This document shows, one piece after another, positions 1 through 7,455 of a stretch of 41,768 nt of DNA. The notes under the pieces are model-generated. The model was given only the letters and a program-made list of their open reading frames with translations. It was not told the DNA's origin and searched no databases. A program made the position numbers and the translations under genes. Position 1 is the first letter of the stretch. Every line of letters begins with the position of its first letter. The stretch is from assembly GCA_963618015.1 (NCBI GenBank), contig CAVEQS010000026.1:1-41768 (forward strand), written 5' to 3'. The stretch comes from Apopatocola sp963618015 (GTDB lineage Bacteria; Bacillota; Clostridia; Oscillospirales; Oscillospiraceae).

Positions 1-106
1 TTTGTAGTGTGCCTCTCTCAAACACATTATACAAGAAAACGGGAAATTTTGCGGCTTCCGTTTTCATTCCTATTTGTGCCGGTGCCGCACCGGCATGGTG
101 ATTTTT

Positions 107-445
107 ATGAAATTATCCATTCTCATGGCTGTCGTATCGCTCCTGATTTTGGCCGTGGGCGTCTATGTGCTCGTGCTGCTTATCCGTGCGCTGCGAAAGT
201 ATATCCGCTCCGAGCCCGTGCGGAAAGAGAAGGCAGCGAGCGCTAGATCGCTCGGCGAAGTATTGAAGCGCCGTCGGACGGAGTGCAGAATGACGCAGGA
301 GTTTGTGGCGGAGGCGCTGGGCGTCAGCCGGCAGGCGGTGTCCAAGTGGGAGAGCGGCGCATCCGACCCAAGCACCGCGAACCTTATCGCACTCGCGAAG
401 CTCTTCGGCACAACGCCCGAGGAACTATTGAAGGAAATACAATAA
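107..445 (+). CDS. Membrane-anchored XRE-family regulator
   Basis: This is a 112-residue protein. Residues 3-27 form one hydrophobic segment (AVVSLLILAVGVYVLVLLI), followed by basic residues, and residues 50-110 form an XRE helix-turn-helix (MTQEFVAEALGVSRQAVSKW). HTH proteins of this class bind DNA; here the domain would be tethered to the inner face of the membrane. I chose the ATG at 107 because the membrane segment begins directly after it. An upstream in-frame ATG at 74 adds 11 residues with no clear function. The gene stands alone and ends at a stem-loop shared with the converging MATE gene. The target operator is unknown. The domain call is firm and the role is not. Confidence 0.8.
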   Translation: MKLSILMAVVSLLILAVGVYVLVLLIRALRKYIRSEPVRKEKAASARSLGEVLKRRRTECRMTQEFVAEALGVSRQAVSKWESGASDPSTANLIALAKLFGTTPEELLKEIQ

Positions 446-450
446 AAAAG

Positions 451-490
451 GCGTCCCTCGTCCGAACAAGTCAGGCGAAGGACGCTCTTT
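451..490. terminator. Bidirectional terminator between XRE and MATE genes
   Basis: A 10-bp stem with one mismatch (GCGTCCCTCG at 451-460 with CGAAGGACGC at 476-485) is flanked by A-rich sequence on the left and T-rich sequence on the right. It can therefore end both converging transcripts. Confidence 0.75.
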
Positions 491-497
491 TCTTCTT

Positions 498-1835
498 TTA
501 CGCAGCAATAGTCTTCCCTTTCCGCATCTCCCGGATATAAAACGGGATGAGCAGCGCCGTGGCGCCGATCCATGCGAGCGGCGAGGAGAAGCACACGCCC
601 GTATAGCCAAGCACACGCGAGAGTCCGAGCGCGCCGCCGATGCGCATCACGAGCTCAACAACGCACGCGAGAAACGGCGCGGTGCTGTTGCCCATGCTCT
701 GCACCGTGGAGCGGTAGACGATGAGAAGGCCGAGCACCACGTAAAACGGCGCGACCACCGTGAGATACCCGCCGGCATAGGAGATGATATCCTCCGTCGG
801 CGCGTCGATGAAAAGCGAAACGATCGCCCGCCTCGCGAGCAGCATTACCGCGCACATGAGCACATTCGCGCTCTCGATCTGAACGAGGGAGGCGCGGACG
901 CCCTCGCGGATGCGATCGAAGCGGTGCGCGCCGTAGTTCTGCGCAACATAGCCGGAGATGGCGATCTGGTACGCCGTGTTGACGAGCACCGAGAGCTGAT
1001 CGACCTTCGTCGCGGCGGTATACCCCGCCACCGCCGCCGTGCCGAGAGAATTGACGCACGCCTGCACGACGAGCTGCCCGATGCACATCACGGACATCTG
1101 AAAGCCCATGAGGAACCCAACGCGAAGATGGCGCGCCGCGGCGATCCGGCTCCCCGTAAAGTCCGCCCGGCGGGTGCGGAGCACCGGGTATTTGCGCAGC
1201 CCGACGATCGTGCAGAGCACCGCCGAGAGAAGCTGGCTGAGTACCGTTGCCCACGCCGCGCCCGCGACACCCATACGGAGCGGCACGATAAAGAGGATAT
1301 CCAGCCCGATGTTGAGCAGTGACGAGAGCACGAGAAAGACAAGCGGCGTGCGGCTGTCGCCGAGCGCGCGCAGCATATAGGAAATGATGTTATAAAATAC
1401 CGTTGCGCCTGTGCCAAGCAATATCACAAAGAGATAGGCGTAGGCATCGGCAAAGATATCCACCGGCGTCTGCATCCAGCCGAGCACCGGCCGGGCAAGC
1501 ACGCACACGATCGGCGTGAGCAGCGCCGTGAACGCCGCCGAGAGCGCCCACGACACCGCAGCGCTCCGGCGCATGCCAGTCTCATCGCGCGCGCCGCAGC
1601 ATTGCCCCAGGCATATGCCGAAGCCGCCCGTCAGTCCCTGCACGAAGCAGAGAACGAAATAGCTGATAATGCCCGTGGAGCCAACGGCGGCAAGCGCGTC
1701 CGCGCCGAGCGTTTTGCCGACGATGACCGTGTCGGCGAGCGTATAGAAAAGCTGGAAGAGATTCCCGCCGAGCACTGGCAGCGCATACCGCAGCAGCACG
1801 CCGAACGGGCGGCCTTCCGTCAACTGTCTTTCCAC
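498..1835 (-). CDS. MATE-family multidrug/cation efflux transporter
   Basis: This 445-residue polytopic membrane protein has the MATE/NorM fold signature near its N-terminus (LPVLGGNLFQLFYTLADTVIV) and about 12 hydrophobic segments. Members export drugs or metabolites by cation antiport. The start is the GTG at 1833-1835, because AAAAGGGG lies 8 nt upstream; a longer frame from 1880 would place this ribosome binding site inside the gene. The length matches the family. The gene is monocistronic, and its relation to the upstream regulator is only convergence. The substrate cannot be told from sequence. It could alternatively be labelled DinF-like. Confidence 0.9.
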   Translation of the reverse strand: MERQLTEGRPFGVLLRYALPVLGGNLFQLFYTLADTVIVGKTLGADALAAVGSTGIISYFVLCFVQGLTGGFGICLGQCCGARDETGMRRSAAVSWALSAAFTALLTPIVCVLARPVLGWMQTPVDIFADAYAYLFVILLGTGATVFYNIISYMLRALGDSRTPLVFLVLSSLLNIGLDILFIVPLRMGVAGAAWATVLSQLLSAVLCTIVGLRKYPVLRTRRADFTGSRIAAARHLRVGFLMGFQMSVMCIGQLVVQACVNSLGTAAVAGYTAATKVDQLSVLVNTAYQIAISGYVAQNYGAHRFDRIREGVRASLVQIESANVLMCAVMLLARRAIVSLFIDAPTEDIISYAGGYLTVVAPFYVVLGLLIVYRSTVQSMGNSTAPFLACVVELVMRIGGALGLSRVLGYTGVCFSSPLAWIGATALLIPFYIREMRKGKTIAA

Positions 1836-1920
1836 ACAGAAAACCCCTTTTATTTTTCGCGCGGATACTATACTCCACACCGCCGAAATTGAAAAGCGGC
1901 AAAATCCACAAGGATACGAA

Positions 1921-1958
1921 ACCGGCTTTCACCGCATTTGTGCGGGAAAGCCGGTTTT
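1921..1958 (+). terminator. Strong hairpin with T tract, orphan position
   Basis: ACCGGCTTTC pairs with GAAAGCCGGT around an inner CCGCA/TGCGG stem, and TTTTT follows on the + strand. No + strand gene lies directly upstream, so it may end an unannotated transcript or limit antisense reading. Confidence 0.5.
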
Positions 1959-2190
1959 TCTCTATAATAAACGCCCTGCGGCGGTCGTTGTTGGTCTGCC
2001 GCTTTCGGCCAAGCCGCGGTGGACAGTTACCTCTTAAACACAGCGCCGGGTCATTCGCGCTTTCCCGTGCTGTGGAGTATGGCTGCATGATACCGGGTAT
2101 ACCTGAAACCGAATCGAAAAATCCGGCAAACAAATTGTAAAAGCGCGCAGCGAACACGGCGAAAAGAAAAACTTTTTTCGACCGGATTTT

Positions 2191-2219
2191 TTCAGGCGCA
2201 TTTCAGCTTGAGATATGAT
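2191..2219 (+). promoter_or_regulatory. Candidate promoter of the two-component operon
   Basis: TTCAGG (2191-2196), a 17-nt spacer and TATGAT (2214-2219) precede AGGGAGG at 2234-2240 and the ATG at 2247. The -35 is weak. Confidence 0.4.
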
Positions 2220-2246
2220 ATTATACCCATCAAGGGAGGGATCTCT

Positions 2247-2924
2247 ATGCGCATTCTCATTGCCGAGGACGAGGTGAGCATTGCCAAAGCGCTTCAGCTC
2301 ATGCTCGAAAAGAACAAATATTCCGTGGATGTTGTCCACAACGGCACGGACGCGCTCGACTATATCTGCGCGGGCGAATACGACGCGCTCGTGCTTGACA
2401 TCATGATGCCCGGCATTGACGGCATTTCCGTTCTCACGGAGGCGCGGCGGCGCGGCATCACGACGCCGGCGCTCTTTCTCACGGCCAAAAGCGAGATCGA
2501 AGACCGCATCGCGGGACTGGACGCCGGGGCGGACGACTATCTGCCGAAGCCTTTTGCGGCGGGTGAATTTCTCGCGCGGGTGCGCGCGCTCGTGCGCCGC
2601 AGCAGCGCCTATGCGCCGGATGTTCTCTCCTTTGGCGGCACGACGCTGGACGCGAGCGCCTATATTCTCCGCGCCGCTGGAGGCGAGGTGCGCCTGAACA
2701 ACAAGGAATTCCAGCTCATGGAGCTGTTTCTGCGCCATCCGCACCAGATTTTCTCCGCCGAGCGGCTCATGGACAAAATCTGGGGGCTCGACAGCGACGC
2801 AGAGATCGACGTCGTGTGGACATACATCGGCTTCCTGCGCAAAAAGCTGCGGGAGATCGGCTCCGGCATTGAGATCAAAACCATTCGCGGCGCGGGATAC
2901 ACGCTGGAGGAGACGTCATGCTGA
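2247..2924 (+). CDS. OmpR/PhoB-family response regulator
   Basis: This 225-residue protein has an N-terminal receiver domain (residues 1-115) with the acidic pair E7/D8, phosphoacceptor Asp51 in LVLDIMMPGIDG and the conserved Lys of YLPKPF. Residues 125-225 form a winged helix (LNNKEFQLMELFLRHP, ending IKTIRGAGYTLE). Phosphorylation by the downstream kinase should control DNA binding. The ATG at 2247 is preceded by AGGGAGG at 6-nt spacing; the in-frame ATG at 2208 overlaps the promoter and is rejected. The gene overlaps the kinase gene by 7 nt, so the two are translated together. The stimulus and regulon are not visible. Confidence 0.93.
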   Translation: MRILIAEDEVSIAKALQLMLEKNKYSVDVVHNGTDALDYICAGEYDALVLDIMMPGIDGISVLTEARRRGITTPALFLTAKSEIEDRIAGLDAGADDYLPKPFAAGEFLARVRALVRRSSAYAPDVLSFGGTTLDASAYILRAAGGEVRLNNKEFQLMELFLRHPHQIFSAERLMDKIWGLDSDAEIDVVWTYIGFLRKKLREIGSGIEIKTIRGAGYTLEETSC

Positions 2925-4195
2925 AAAAAATGCAGCGCCGGTTTGTCGGCGCGGCCATGGCGGCGTTCACCGCCGTGATCCTTGTGCTGTTCTGCGTGGT
3001 GAACGCCGGGAATTACCGGAGCGTTGCCTCGCAACAGGACGACACACTATCGCAGCTGCTCGCGCTGAACGCCCGGAGCGCTCTCGCCGATGGCGAGACG
3101 CCGCCGGACAAGCCCGACGGGGAGACCGGCGCCGCGCTCCCGGACGGCAATGTTCCGGTTCCCCGCATCGGCGGCGGGAAGAACTTCTCGTCGGAAGTGC
3201 CGTATATGTTCCGGTATTTCTCCGTGCGGTACGATGCCGACGGTCAGCTTTCGCAGGTCGATCAGGATTTCATCGCCTCCATCTCGCGCGACGAAGCCGA
3301 GACGTATGCCGCCGACGTGCTCGCGCTCTCCCGGCAGCACGGCTATTATAAGGGGTACCGCTATCTCGTGGCCGCCTCCGGCGACGGCACGAGCGTCATT
3401 TTCCTCAACTCCGAACGCGAGCTGCACTCGATCCGCGCGCTTTTCTGGATCACCGCCGCTGTGGCGGGCGGGTGTCTGGTCGTTGTGTTTCTGCTCGTGC
3501 TGCTCTTCTCGCGGCGCGCCATCGCGCCGTATATGCGCAATCTCGCCATGCAGAAGCAGTTCATCACCAACGCCAGCCACGAGCTGAAAACGCCGCTGAC
3601 CGCCATATCAACGAGCGCGGATGTGCTCGCGATGGAGTATGAGGACGATGAGTGGGTGAAAAATATCCAGTCCCAGAGCGTCCGGCTCTCGCGGCTCATC
3701 TCCGATCTTGTAACGCTCTCACGGCTGGACGAGGAAAACCCGTTCCCGGAGCGCACGGAATTTTCGCTCAGCGACGCCGTGTGGGAGACCGCCGAGCCGT
3801 TCACCTCCCTCGCACGCTCGCGCGGCCGGAGCTATACGCAGAATATCGAGGACGGTCTCACCATGACGGGCGACCGTGCCGCGGTGCAGCAGATGGTATC
3901 CATTTTGCTGGATAACGCCAACAAGTACACGCCCGAAGGCGGCAGCATCTCCCTTTCGGCGCGGCGCACCGGGCGGAAGAACGAGATCGCCGTTTCCAAT
4001 ACCTGCGAAGGCGCGGAGAACATCGACGTAACACGGCTCTTTGACCGGTTTTACCGCGCGGATGAGTCGCACTCGACGCGCATCGGCGGCACAGGCATCG
4101 GCCTTTCGATCGCGCGCGCCACCGCCGAGGCGCACGGCGGCACGATCGAGGCCAGCGTGAGCGGCGATACCATCACGTTCCGGGTAAGGATATGA
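2918..4195 (+). CDS. Sensor histidine kinase
   Basis: This 425-residue membrane sensor has TM1 at about 10-30 and TM2 at about 174-197, enclosing a 140-residue extracellular domain with a Pro/Asp/Gly-rich stretch (60-85). After TM2 a short linker runs straight into HisKA with phospho-acceptor His221 (NASHELKTPLTAI), with no obvious HAMP domain. The ATPase domain carries an N box (DNANKYTPEG) and a G box (GGTGIGLSIA). It phosphorylates the response regulator encoded just upstream, whose stop overlaps this start. The ligand is unknown, and the extracellular domain matched no family I know. Confidence 0.93.
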   Translation: MLKKMQRRFVGAAMAAFTAVILVLFCVVNAGNYRSVASQQDDTLSQLLALNARSALADGETPPDKPDGETGAALPDGNVPVPRIGGGKNFSSEVPYMFRYFSVRYDADGQLSQVDQDFIASISRDEAETYAADVLALSRQHGYYKGYRYLVAASGDGTSVIFLNSERELHSIRALFWITAAVAGGCLVVVFLLVLLFSRRAIAPYMRNLAMQKQFITNASHELKTPLTAISTSADVLAMEYEDDEWVKNIQSQSVRLSRLISDLVTLSRLDEENPFPERTEFSLSDAVWETAEPFTSLARSRGRSYTQNIEDGLTMTGDRAAVQQMVSILLDNANKYTPEGGSISLSARRTGRKNEIAVSNTCEGAENIDVTRLFDRFYRADESHSTRIGGTGIGLSIARATAEAHGGTIEASVSGDTITFRVRI

Positions 4196-4366
4196 CTCTC
4201 CCAGTCAGCGGCTATGCCGCTGACTGCTCCCTCAGAGAGAGCCTAACCCCCTCCGTCAAAACCTCCGGTTTCGCCACCTCCCCTTTTAGGGGAGGCAAGT
4301 AAGTCCACGATAATCCGGCTTGGCTCCCCTAATAGGGGAGCTGGCACGGCACATAGCGCCGTGCCT
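4196..4366. repeat. Dense palindromic intergenic element (REP/BIME-like)
   Basis: Four near-perfect palindromes lie in about 170 bp: CAGTCAGCGGC/GCCGCTGACTG (4202-4226), CCTCCCC/GGGGAGG (4277-4295), GCTCCCCTA/TAGGGGAGC (4323-4341) and GGCACGGC/GCCGTGCC (4343-4365). From memory, similar CTCCCTCAG and CTCCCCTTTTAGGGGAG units are scattered through genomes of gut Oscillospiraceae. That this copy belongs to a multicopy family is inference, because only one is in the window. Confidence 0.55.
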
Positions 4367-4396
4367 GTGGGGTTTTCCTTTTCGTATACAGCACAA

Positions 4397-4433
4397 GACC
4401 CGCCGCACGAAATCGTGCGGCGGGTCGTTTTTT
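4397..4433 (+). terminator. Terminator after the two-component operon
   Basis: A perfect 14-bp stem (GACCCGCCGCACGA and its complement, loop AA) is followed by a G and six T on the + strand. It also sits directly beyond the stop of the converging PAP2 gene, but the T tract is on the + side only. Confidence 0.8.
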
Positions 4434-4438
4434 GTAGC

Positions 4439-5524
4439 TTATTCGAGAGAGAGCGTGCAGTCATGCCCGGTGTCGGTGCGGGCAATGAGCGCGGTGAGCT
4501 TTTCAAAGAGGGTCTCCCCCTCGCCCCGGCGCGCCTCAGCAAGCAGGGCTTCCATGCGCGGGCGGTTGTTCGGGTGGCAGCGGCGCAGAAGCTTTTCATA
4601 GTAAAGCACCGTGGCGCCGTAGCCGAAATCCTCGCGGCTCTTTTCGGAATTGAGCCAGCGGATGTGCAGCCGCGCGCCCGCCGGGATTTTGCCGACACCG
4701 CCGCCGAGCAGATCGTTGAGCGCATCGAGACTGCGGATGGCCTCGTCCGGTCCCACGTCAAAGAGGCGGTTGAACTCGCGGAAGAGGCCGTCCATCGTGG
4801 AGAAGTTCGCCCCGTCGATCACAAGAGTACGACGGCGTCCGTCGTCCGGCTCGGCCGCGGGGGTCGCCGCGCCGCTCTTTCCGCCGCTCTTTTTCGGTTT
4901 GGCTTTTCCGATATAGTCCCGGAAGTCGGCGGTATAAAAGCTCTCCGGGATACGGTTGGAGATCGCATATCCGGCAAAGCCGCCGATCGAGCCGGTGATC
5001 ACGCCGCCGAGCACGTCGGTAGCATAATGCACGCTGAGATAAATGCGCGAAACGCCCATGGCGAGAGCGAAGAGGAGCGCCGTCCAGCTGACCTTTTTGT
5101 TGCCGCGGAGGAACACCGCAAGCGAAGCCGCCATCGCGGCAGTCATGTGGCCGGAGGGGAAGCTCTTATCGCTTTCGGTGTGCTTGCCGAGCATCTCCCA
5201 GTACTGCTGAAAAATGCTGCCGTCGTGCGTATACGGACGCGGCCGGGCAACAAGCGGTTTAAAGCATACGTTTGTTACCAAGGCGCCGATGGCGAGCGCG
5301 AGCAGCATCGTTGTGCCGTAGCGCCGCGTTTTGCGAAACAGCATCAGCACGATCGAGAGCAGGATAAGAAAGATGCCGCCCTTGCCGAGGAGCGAAATGA
5401 ACGAGAGAAACGGGGTGAAGAACCACCCGGCGGCGACATAGAGCTGATGGATCGCGGTAGCGACCGCTTCGTCAAAGCCCGCGAAGGCCGTATTCAGCCA
5501 CAGCGCCAGAGCCGTGAGTTGCAT
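4439..5524 (-). CDS. PAP2 phosphatase fused to a barstar-like domain
   Basis: This is a 361-residue protein. Residues 1-195 are a six-TM PAP2 lipid-phosphate phosphatase with all three motifs: K89-x6-R95P96, P123SGH126 and S159R160-x5-H166-x3-D170. A Lys/Gly/Ala-rich linker (about 204-231) joins it to a soluble C-terminal domain (232-361). That domain resembles barstar-type ribonuclease inhibitors (LVIDGANFSTMDGLFREF then SLDALNDLLGG). The PAP2 half should remove phosphate from undecaprenyl-PP or phosphatidyl lipids on the outer face, which puts the extra domain by topology at the membrane. The ATG at 5524 is chosen because AAAAGGAG lies 8 nt upstream. The PAP2 call is firm. The barstar call rests on motif resemblance. 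Confidence 0.82.
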   Translation of the reverse strand: MQLTALALWLNTAFAGFDEAVATAIHQLYVAAGWFFTPFLSFISLLGKGGIFLILLSIVLMLFRKTRRYGTTMLLALAIGALVTNVCFKPLVARPRPYTHDGSIFQQYWEMLGKHTESDKSFPSGHMTAAMAASLAVFLRGNKKVSWTALLFALAMGVSRIYLSVHYATDVLGGVITGSIGGFAGYAISNRIPESFYTADFRDYIGKAKPKKSGGKSGAATPAAEPDDGRRRTLVIDGANFSTMDGLFREFNRLFDVGPDEAIRSLDALNDLLGGGVGKIPAGARLHIRWLNSEKSREDFGYGATVLYYEKLLRRCHPNNRPRMEALLAEARRGEGETLFEKLTALIARTDTGHDCTLSLE

Positions 5525-5601
5525 AGACTGCACTCCTTTTTCTTTTAAGTAATCGCGTGGATATCTTTGGTATTATAACCGAGCCGTGCCGGAATTGCAA
5601 G

Positions 5602-6201
5602 TCAGCCGACGACGCGGCCGAACACGCGCAGCTCGTCCCCCGCCGCCACGCGGATGGGGGCGTACCGCGGATTGAGCGACACGAGCTCCACGCGCCCCGG
5701 CGCACGCTCGAGCCGCTTGCAGTACCCCGCGCCGTTATAAAGGAACACGCCGATCTCGCCGGAGCGGAGCGTCTCCTGCCGGTGCACCCAGACGATCTGC
5801 CCGTGGACAAAGCGCGGCTCCATGCTGTCCCCGGCGATGCGCACACCGAAATCCGCGTTCGGCGATACCTCGTCGCCGACCTCAACGGTGTCATAATCCG
5901 TCCCATCGAGCAGCTCGCCCGTACCGGCGGATACCGCCAGCCGGTAGAGCGGCAGCGTTCGCACGGCGCGCCGCTCCTCCGCGGGCGCGAACGCCGCGAC
6001 CACGTCCCGGATATGATAGAGCCGGCAGAGCTCCACAAGCTGACGGGCGCTCGGCAGCGTTGTGCCGCGCTCCCACTTGCTCACCGCCTGTGTCCGCACC
6101 GGGAAGCCCGCCTCGGTGATGTATTTTGCCACCTCCGTCTGGTTATACCCTGCGGCGCGGCGCGCCGCCGCCAGACGCGCGCCGAAGCTGTTGTCGTCCA
6201 T
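5602..6201 (-). CDS. XRE-S24 autocleaving repressor (LexA/CI-like)
   Basis: This 199-residue protein has an N-terminal XRE helix-turn-helix (5-65) and a C-terminal S24/LexA-like peptidase domain (about 85-199). The likely self-cleavage site is Ala92-Gly93 (SAGTGE), with nucleophile Ser126 in AGDSMEP and general base Lys162 in YCKRL. Such proteins repress their targets until RecA-DNA filaments or another signal trigger cleavage. The start is an ATG with GGAAGGAG upstream. The gene has a promoter at 6242-6270 and faces a divergent small gene across repeated operator-like boxes, which suggests it controls both. No phage genes are nearby, so it is more likely a chromosomal stress or SOS-type regulator. 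Confidence 0.9.
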   Translation of the reverse strand: MDDNSFGARLAAARRAAGYNQTEVAKYITEAGFPVRTQAVSKWERGTTLPSARQLVELCRLYHIRDVVAAFAPAEERRAVRTLPLYRLAVSAGTGELLDGTDYDTVEVGDEVSPNADFGVRIAGDSMEPRFVHGQIVWVHRQETLRSGEIGVFLYNGAGYCKRLERAPGRVELVSLNPRYAPIRVAAGDELRVFGRVVG

Positions 6202-6241
6202 GGGCGTTCTCCTTCCTGTAGGTGAAGTTCTTTCTATCTAC

Positions 6242-6270
6242 AATATATAGGGTGCTGCCAAAAAACGCAA
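6242..6270 (-). promoter_or_regulatory. Promoter of the XRE-S24 repressor
   Basis: Read on the minus strand: TTGCGT, 17-nt spacer, TATATT. Just downstream of the -10, GTAG and CTAC arms at 6218-6241 (GTAGGT/ATCTAC on the + strand) form a loose palindrome that could be an autoregulatory operator. Confidence 0.6.
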
Positions 6271-6280
6271 GTGTTTTTCT

Positions 6281-6354
6281 CTTATAAAGCGAAAAATTAC
6301 CGCTTGATTTCGCTTATCAGGCGAATTATAATGCAATTAATCGCTTGTAAGGAG
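6281..6354 (+). promoter_or_regulatory. Operator-rich promoter of the 6364 gene
   Basis: A consensus promoter TTGATT (6304-6309), 17-nt spacer, TATAAT (6327-6332) carries a palindrome TTCGC-N7-GCGAA (6309-6325) inside the spacer. CGCTT boxes recur at 6301, 6311 and 6342, with an inverted copy AAGCG at 6287, and the last overlaps the AAGGAG ribosome binding site. This layout suits repression by the neighbouring XRE-S24 protein. Confidence 0.65.
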
Positions 6355-6363
6355 ATTTTCAAT

Positions 6364-6675
6364 ATGGACGCGCTGAACATGCCTCTGGAGATAATCGCCG
6401 TATGCTCGCCCGAAGGGGAGCTTTCCCCGGCGCGGTTCCGGCTGGAAACGGAAAGCGGCGAGCGCGTCACGGTGCGCATCCGCCAGATTCGCCGCCGGGA
6501 GGAGATCCGGCTCATGGGCGTGGAATCGATCCGTTTTGACTGTCTGGCGCTGTTGGGCGGGCGACTGCGGCGCTTTGAGCTGCGCTACGGCGTGCGGGCG
6601 CACCGCTGGACGCTCTGGCGGTTTCTCGACCGGGATATTCCCGCCGGGCAGCCGGGCGTTAATCCACATGTGTGA
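6364..6675 (+). CDS. Small conserved protein of unknown function, next to S24 repressor
   Basis: This 103-residue soluble, Arg-rich protein begins MPLEIIAVCSPEGELSPARF after a short leader. I recall small proteins with a similar opening beside SOS-type repressors or Y-family polymerases in Clostridia, but I cannot prove homology and no polymerase is encoded here. The predicted fold is mostly beta strands (alternating hydrophobic pattern), and there are no membrane or signal segments. The ATG at 6364 has AAGGAG at 9-nt spacing; an earlier in-frame ATG would overlap the promoter. The operator boxes upstream suggest control by the divergent repressor and therefore induction under stress. Confidence 0.75.
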   Translation: MDALNMPLEIIAVCSPEGELSPARFRLETESGERVTVRIRQIRRREEIRLMGVESIRFDCLALLGGRLRRFELRYGVRAHRWTLWRFLDRDIPAGQPGVNPHV

Positions 6676-6717
6676 CAAACCTTGAAATCTGTAGCAGTTT
6701 TTTAGCGGCTTTCCGGG

Positions 6718-6745
6718 TTGAAAAACGGAAAAATTGCTCTATAAT
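6718..6745 (+). promoter_or_regulatory. Promoter of the Aur1-like PAP2 gene
   Basis: TTGAAA (6718-6723), 16-nt spacer, TATAAT (6740-6745). The predicted transcript start near 6752 rules out the upstream TTG at 6734 as translation start. Confidence 0.65.
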
Positions 6746-6772
6746 GTGATATATTGTAAATTCCGTTATGGG

Positions 6773-7402
6773 GTGGTTCTCATTCGCTGGGGCGTTTTCT
6801 TCCTGCTTTGGGCAGGGATGATGGTTTTTCATCTGGTTACCTATTTCGGCTCGCAGTATCTTGAGGGCGAGCCGCACACCGTGGGCGGTGCGCTTGACGA
6901 GCGCATTCCGTTCCGTCCCGGCTGGATCTATATTTACAGCTCATGGTTCGTGCTTTTGTTCGGCGTGCCGCTGCTGCTCAACATCGTTGCGCCGGAGCTC
7001 TGTCTCAAATACATGCTCGCGCACAGCATTGACCAGCTTTTGAGCAACATCATTTATCTCATCTACCCGACGACGTTCGAACGCCCCGTGCCGCCGAAGA
7101 AGGGGCTGACCGGCTTCGTCATCGGCACCGTATACGGTGCGAACCACCGCTTTCTCAACTGCGCGCCGAGCGTGCACTGCTCGGTATCGTTCCTCTTCGC
7201 ATTCGCCGCACTCGCAGCGCCGATGCTGCCGCTGTGGCTGCGGCTGGTGATCGTTGTGTGGTCGCTCGCGATCGTCGTATCGACGATGCTCGTCAAGCAG
7301 CACATGGTCATCGACGCCGTGACCGCGCTGCCGACCGCCGTGGTCTGCTGGCTGCTCGCTGGACTGGTGAATTTCTCCTCCCTCGCCGCGAAGTTCTCTT
7401 AA
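6773..7402 (+). CDS. PAP2-family membrane protein, Aur1/Ipt1-like
   Basis: This membrane protein of about 209 residues has roughly five to six hydrophobic segments. Two motifs of the PAP2_3 (inositol-phosphorylceramide synthase-like) branch are present: PSVHCS and STMLVKQHMVIDAV, the likely catalytic His/His/Asp set facing outward. The early GALDERIPFRPGWIYIY segment is also typical of that branch. Members move or remove phospho-head-groups on lipids; the bacterial substrate is not known. The start is uncertain: GTG at 6773 keeps the first TM, while ATG at 6818 is an alternative. It has its own promoter and ends at a shared terminator. Confidence 0.82.
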   Translation: MVLIRWGVFFLLWAGMMVFHLVTYFGSQYLEGEPHTVGGALDERIPFRPGWIYIYSSWFVLLFGVPLLLNIVAPELCLKYMLAHSIDQLLSNIIYLIYPTTFERPVPPKKGLTGFVIGTVYGANHRFLNCAPSVHCSVSFLFAFAALAAPMLPLWLRLVIVVWSLAIVVSTMLVKQHMVIDAVTALPTAVVCWLLAGLVNFSSLAAKFS

Positions 7403-7412
7403 CACAAATAAC

Positions 7413-7455
7413 AAATGTCCGCCGCATTCCGATGGAACACGGCGGACATTTTTTT
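7413..7455. terminator. Terminator between PAP2 gene and polysaccharide locus
   Basis: AAATGTCCGCCG (7413-7424) pairs with CGGCGGACATTT (7440-7451), followed by T on the + strand and by T-rich sequence on the minus strand. It can serve both converging transcripts; the T tract touches the stop codon of the aminotransferase gene. Confidence 0.75.

Larger units (their letters stand above)
1836..2246. other. Intergenic region, 411 bp, structured but no gene recognised
   Basis: The region separates divergent MATE and response-regulator genes. It holds a terminator-like hairpin (1921-1958), a TATAAT at 1962-1967 on the + strand, and a second hairpin at 2039-2074 (CACAGC/GCTGTG outer and CGGG/CCCG inner arms). 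Short reading frames here look non-coding. A small structured RNA is possible, but I could not match it to a known family. Confidence 0.35.

Noticed and set aside
1889..2140. 83-codon frame between MATE and response regulator
   Set aside because: Runs through a terminator hairpin and a second hairpin, has no ribosome binding site and no similarity that I recognise.
1921..2140. 6S RNA or riboswitch on either strand
   Set aside because: I compared the visible stems with 6S RNA, cobalamin, THF, ZTP and FMN patterns from memory and found no convincing match.
4361..5548. 395-codon open frame on the + strand
   Set aside because: Antisense to the PAP2-barstar gene and starts within a terminator; no domain recognised.
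5602..6675. Prophage remnant
   Set aside because: An S24 repressor with a divergent small gene looks phage-like, but there is no integrase, attachment site or structural gene nearby.
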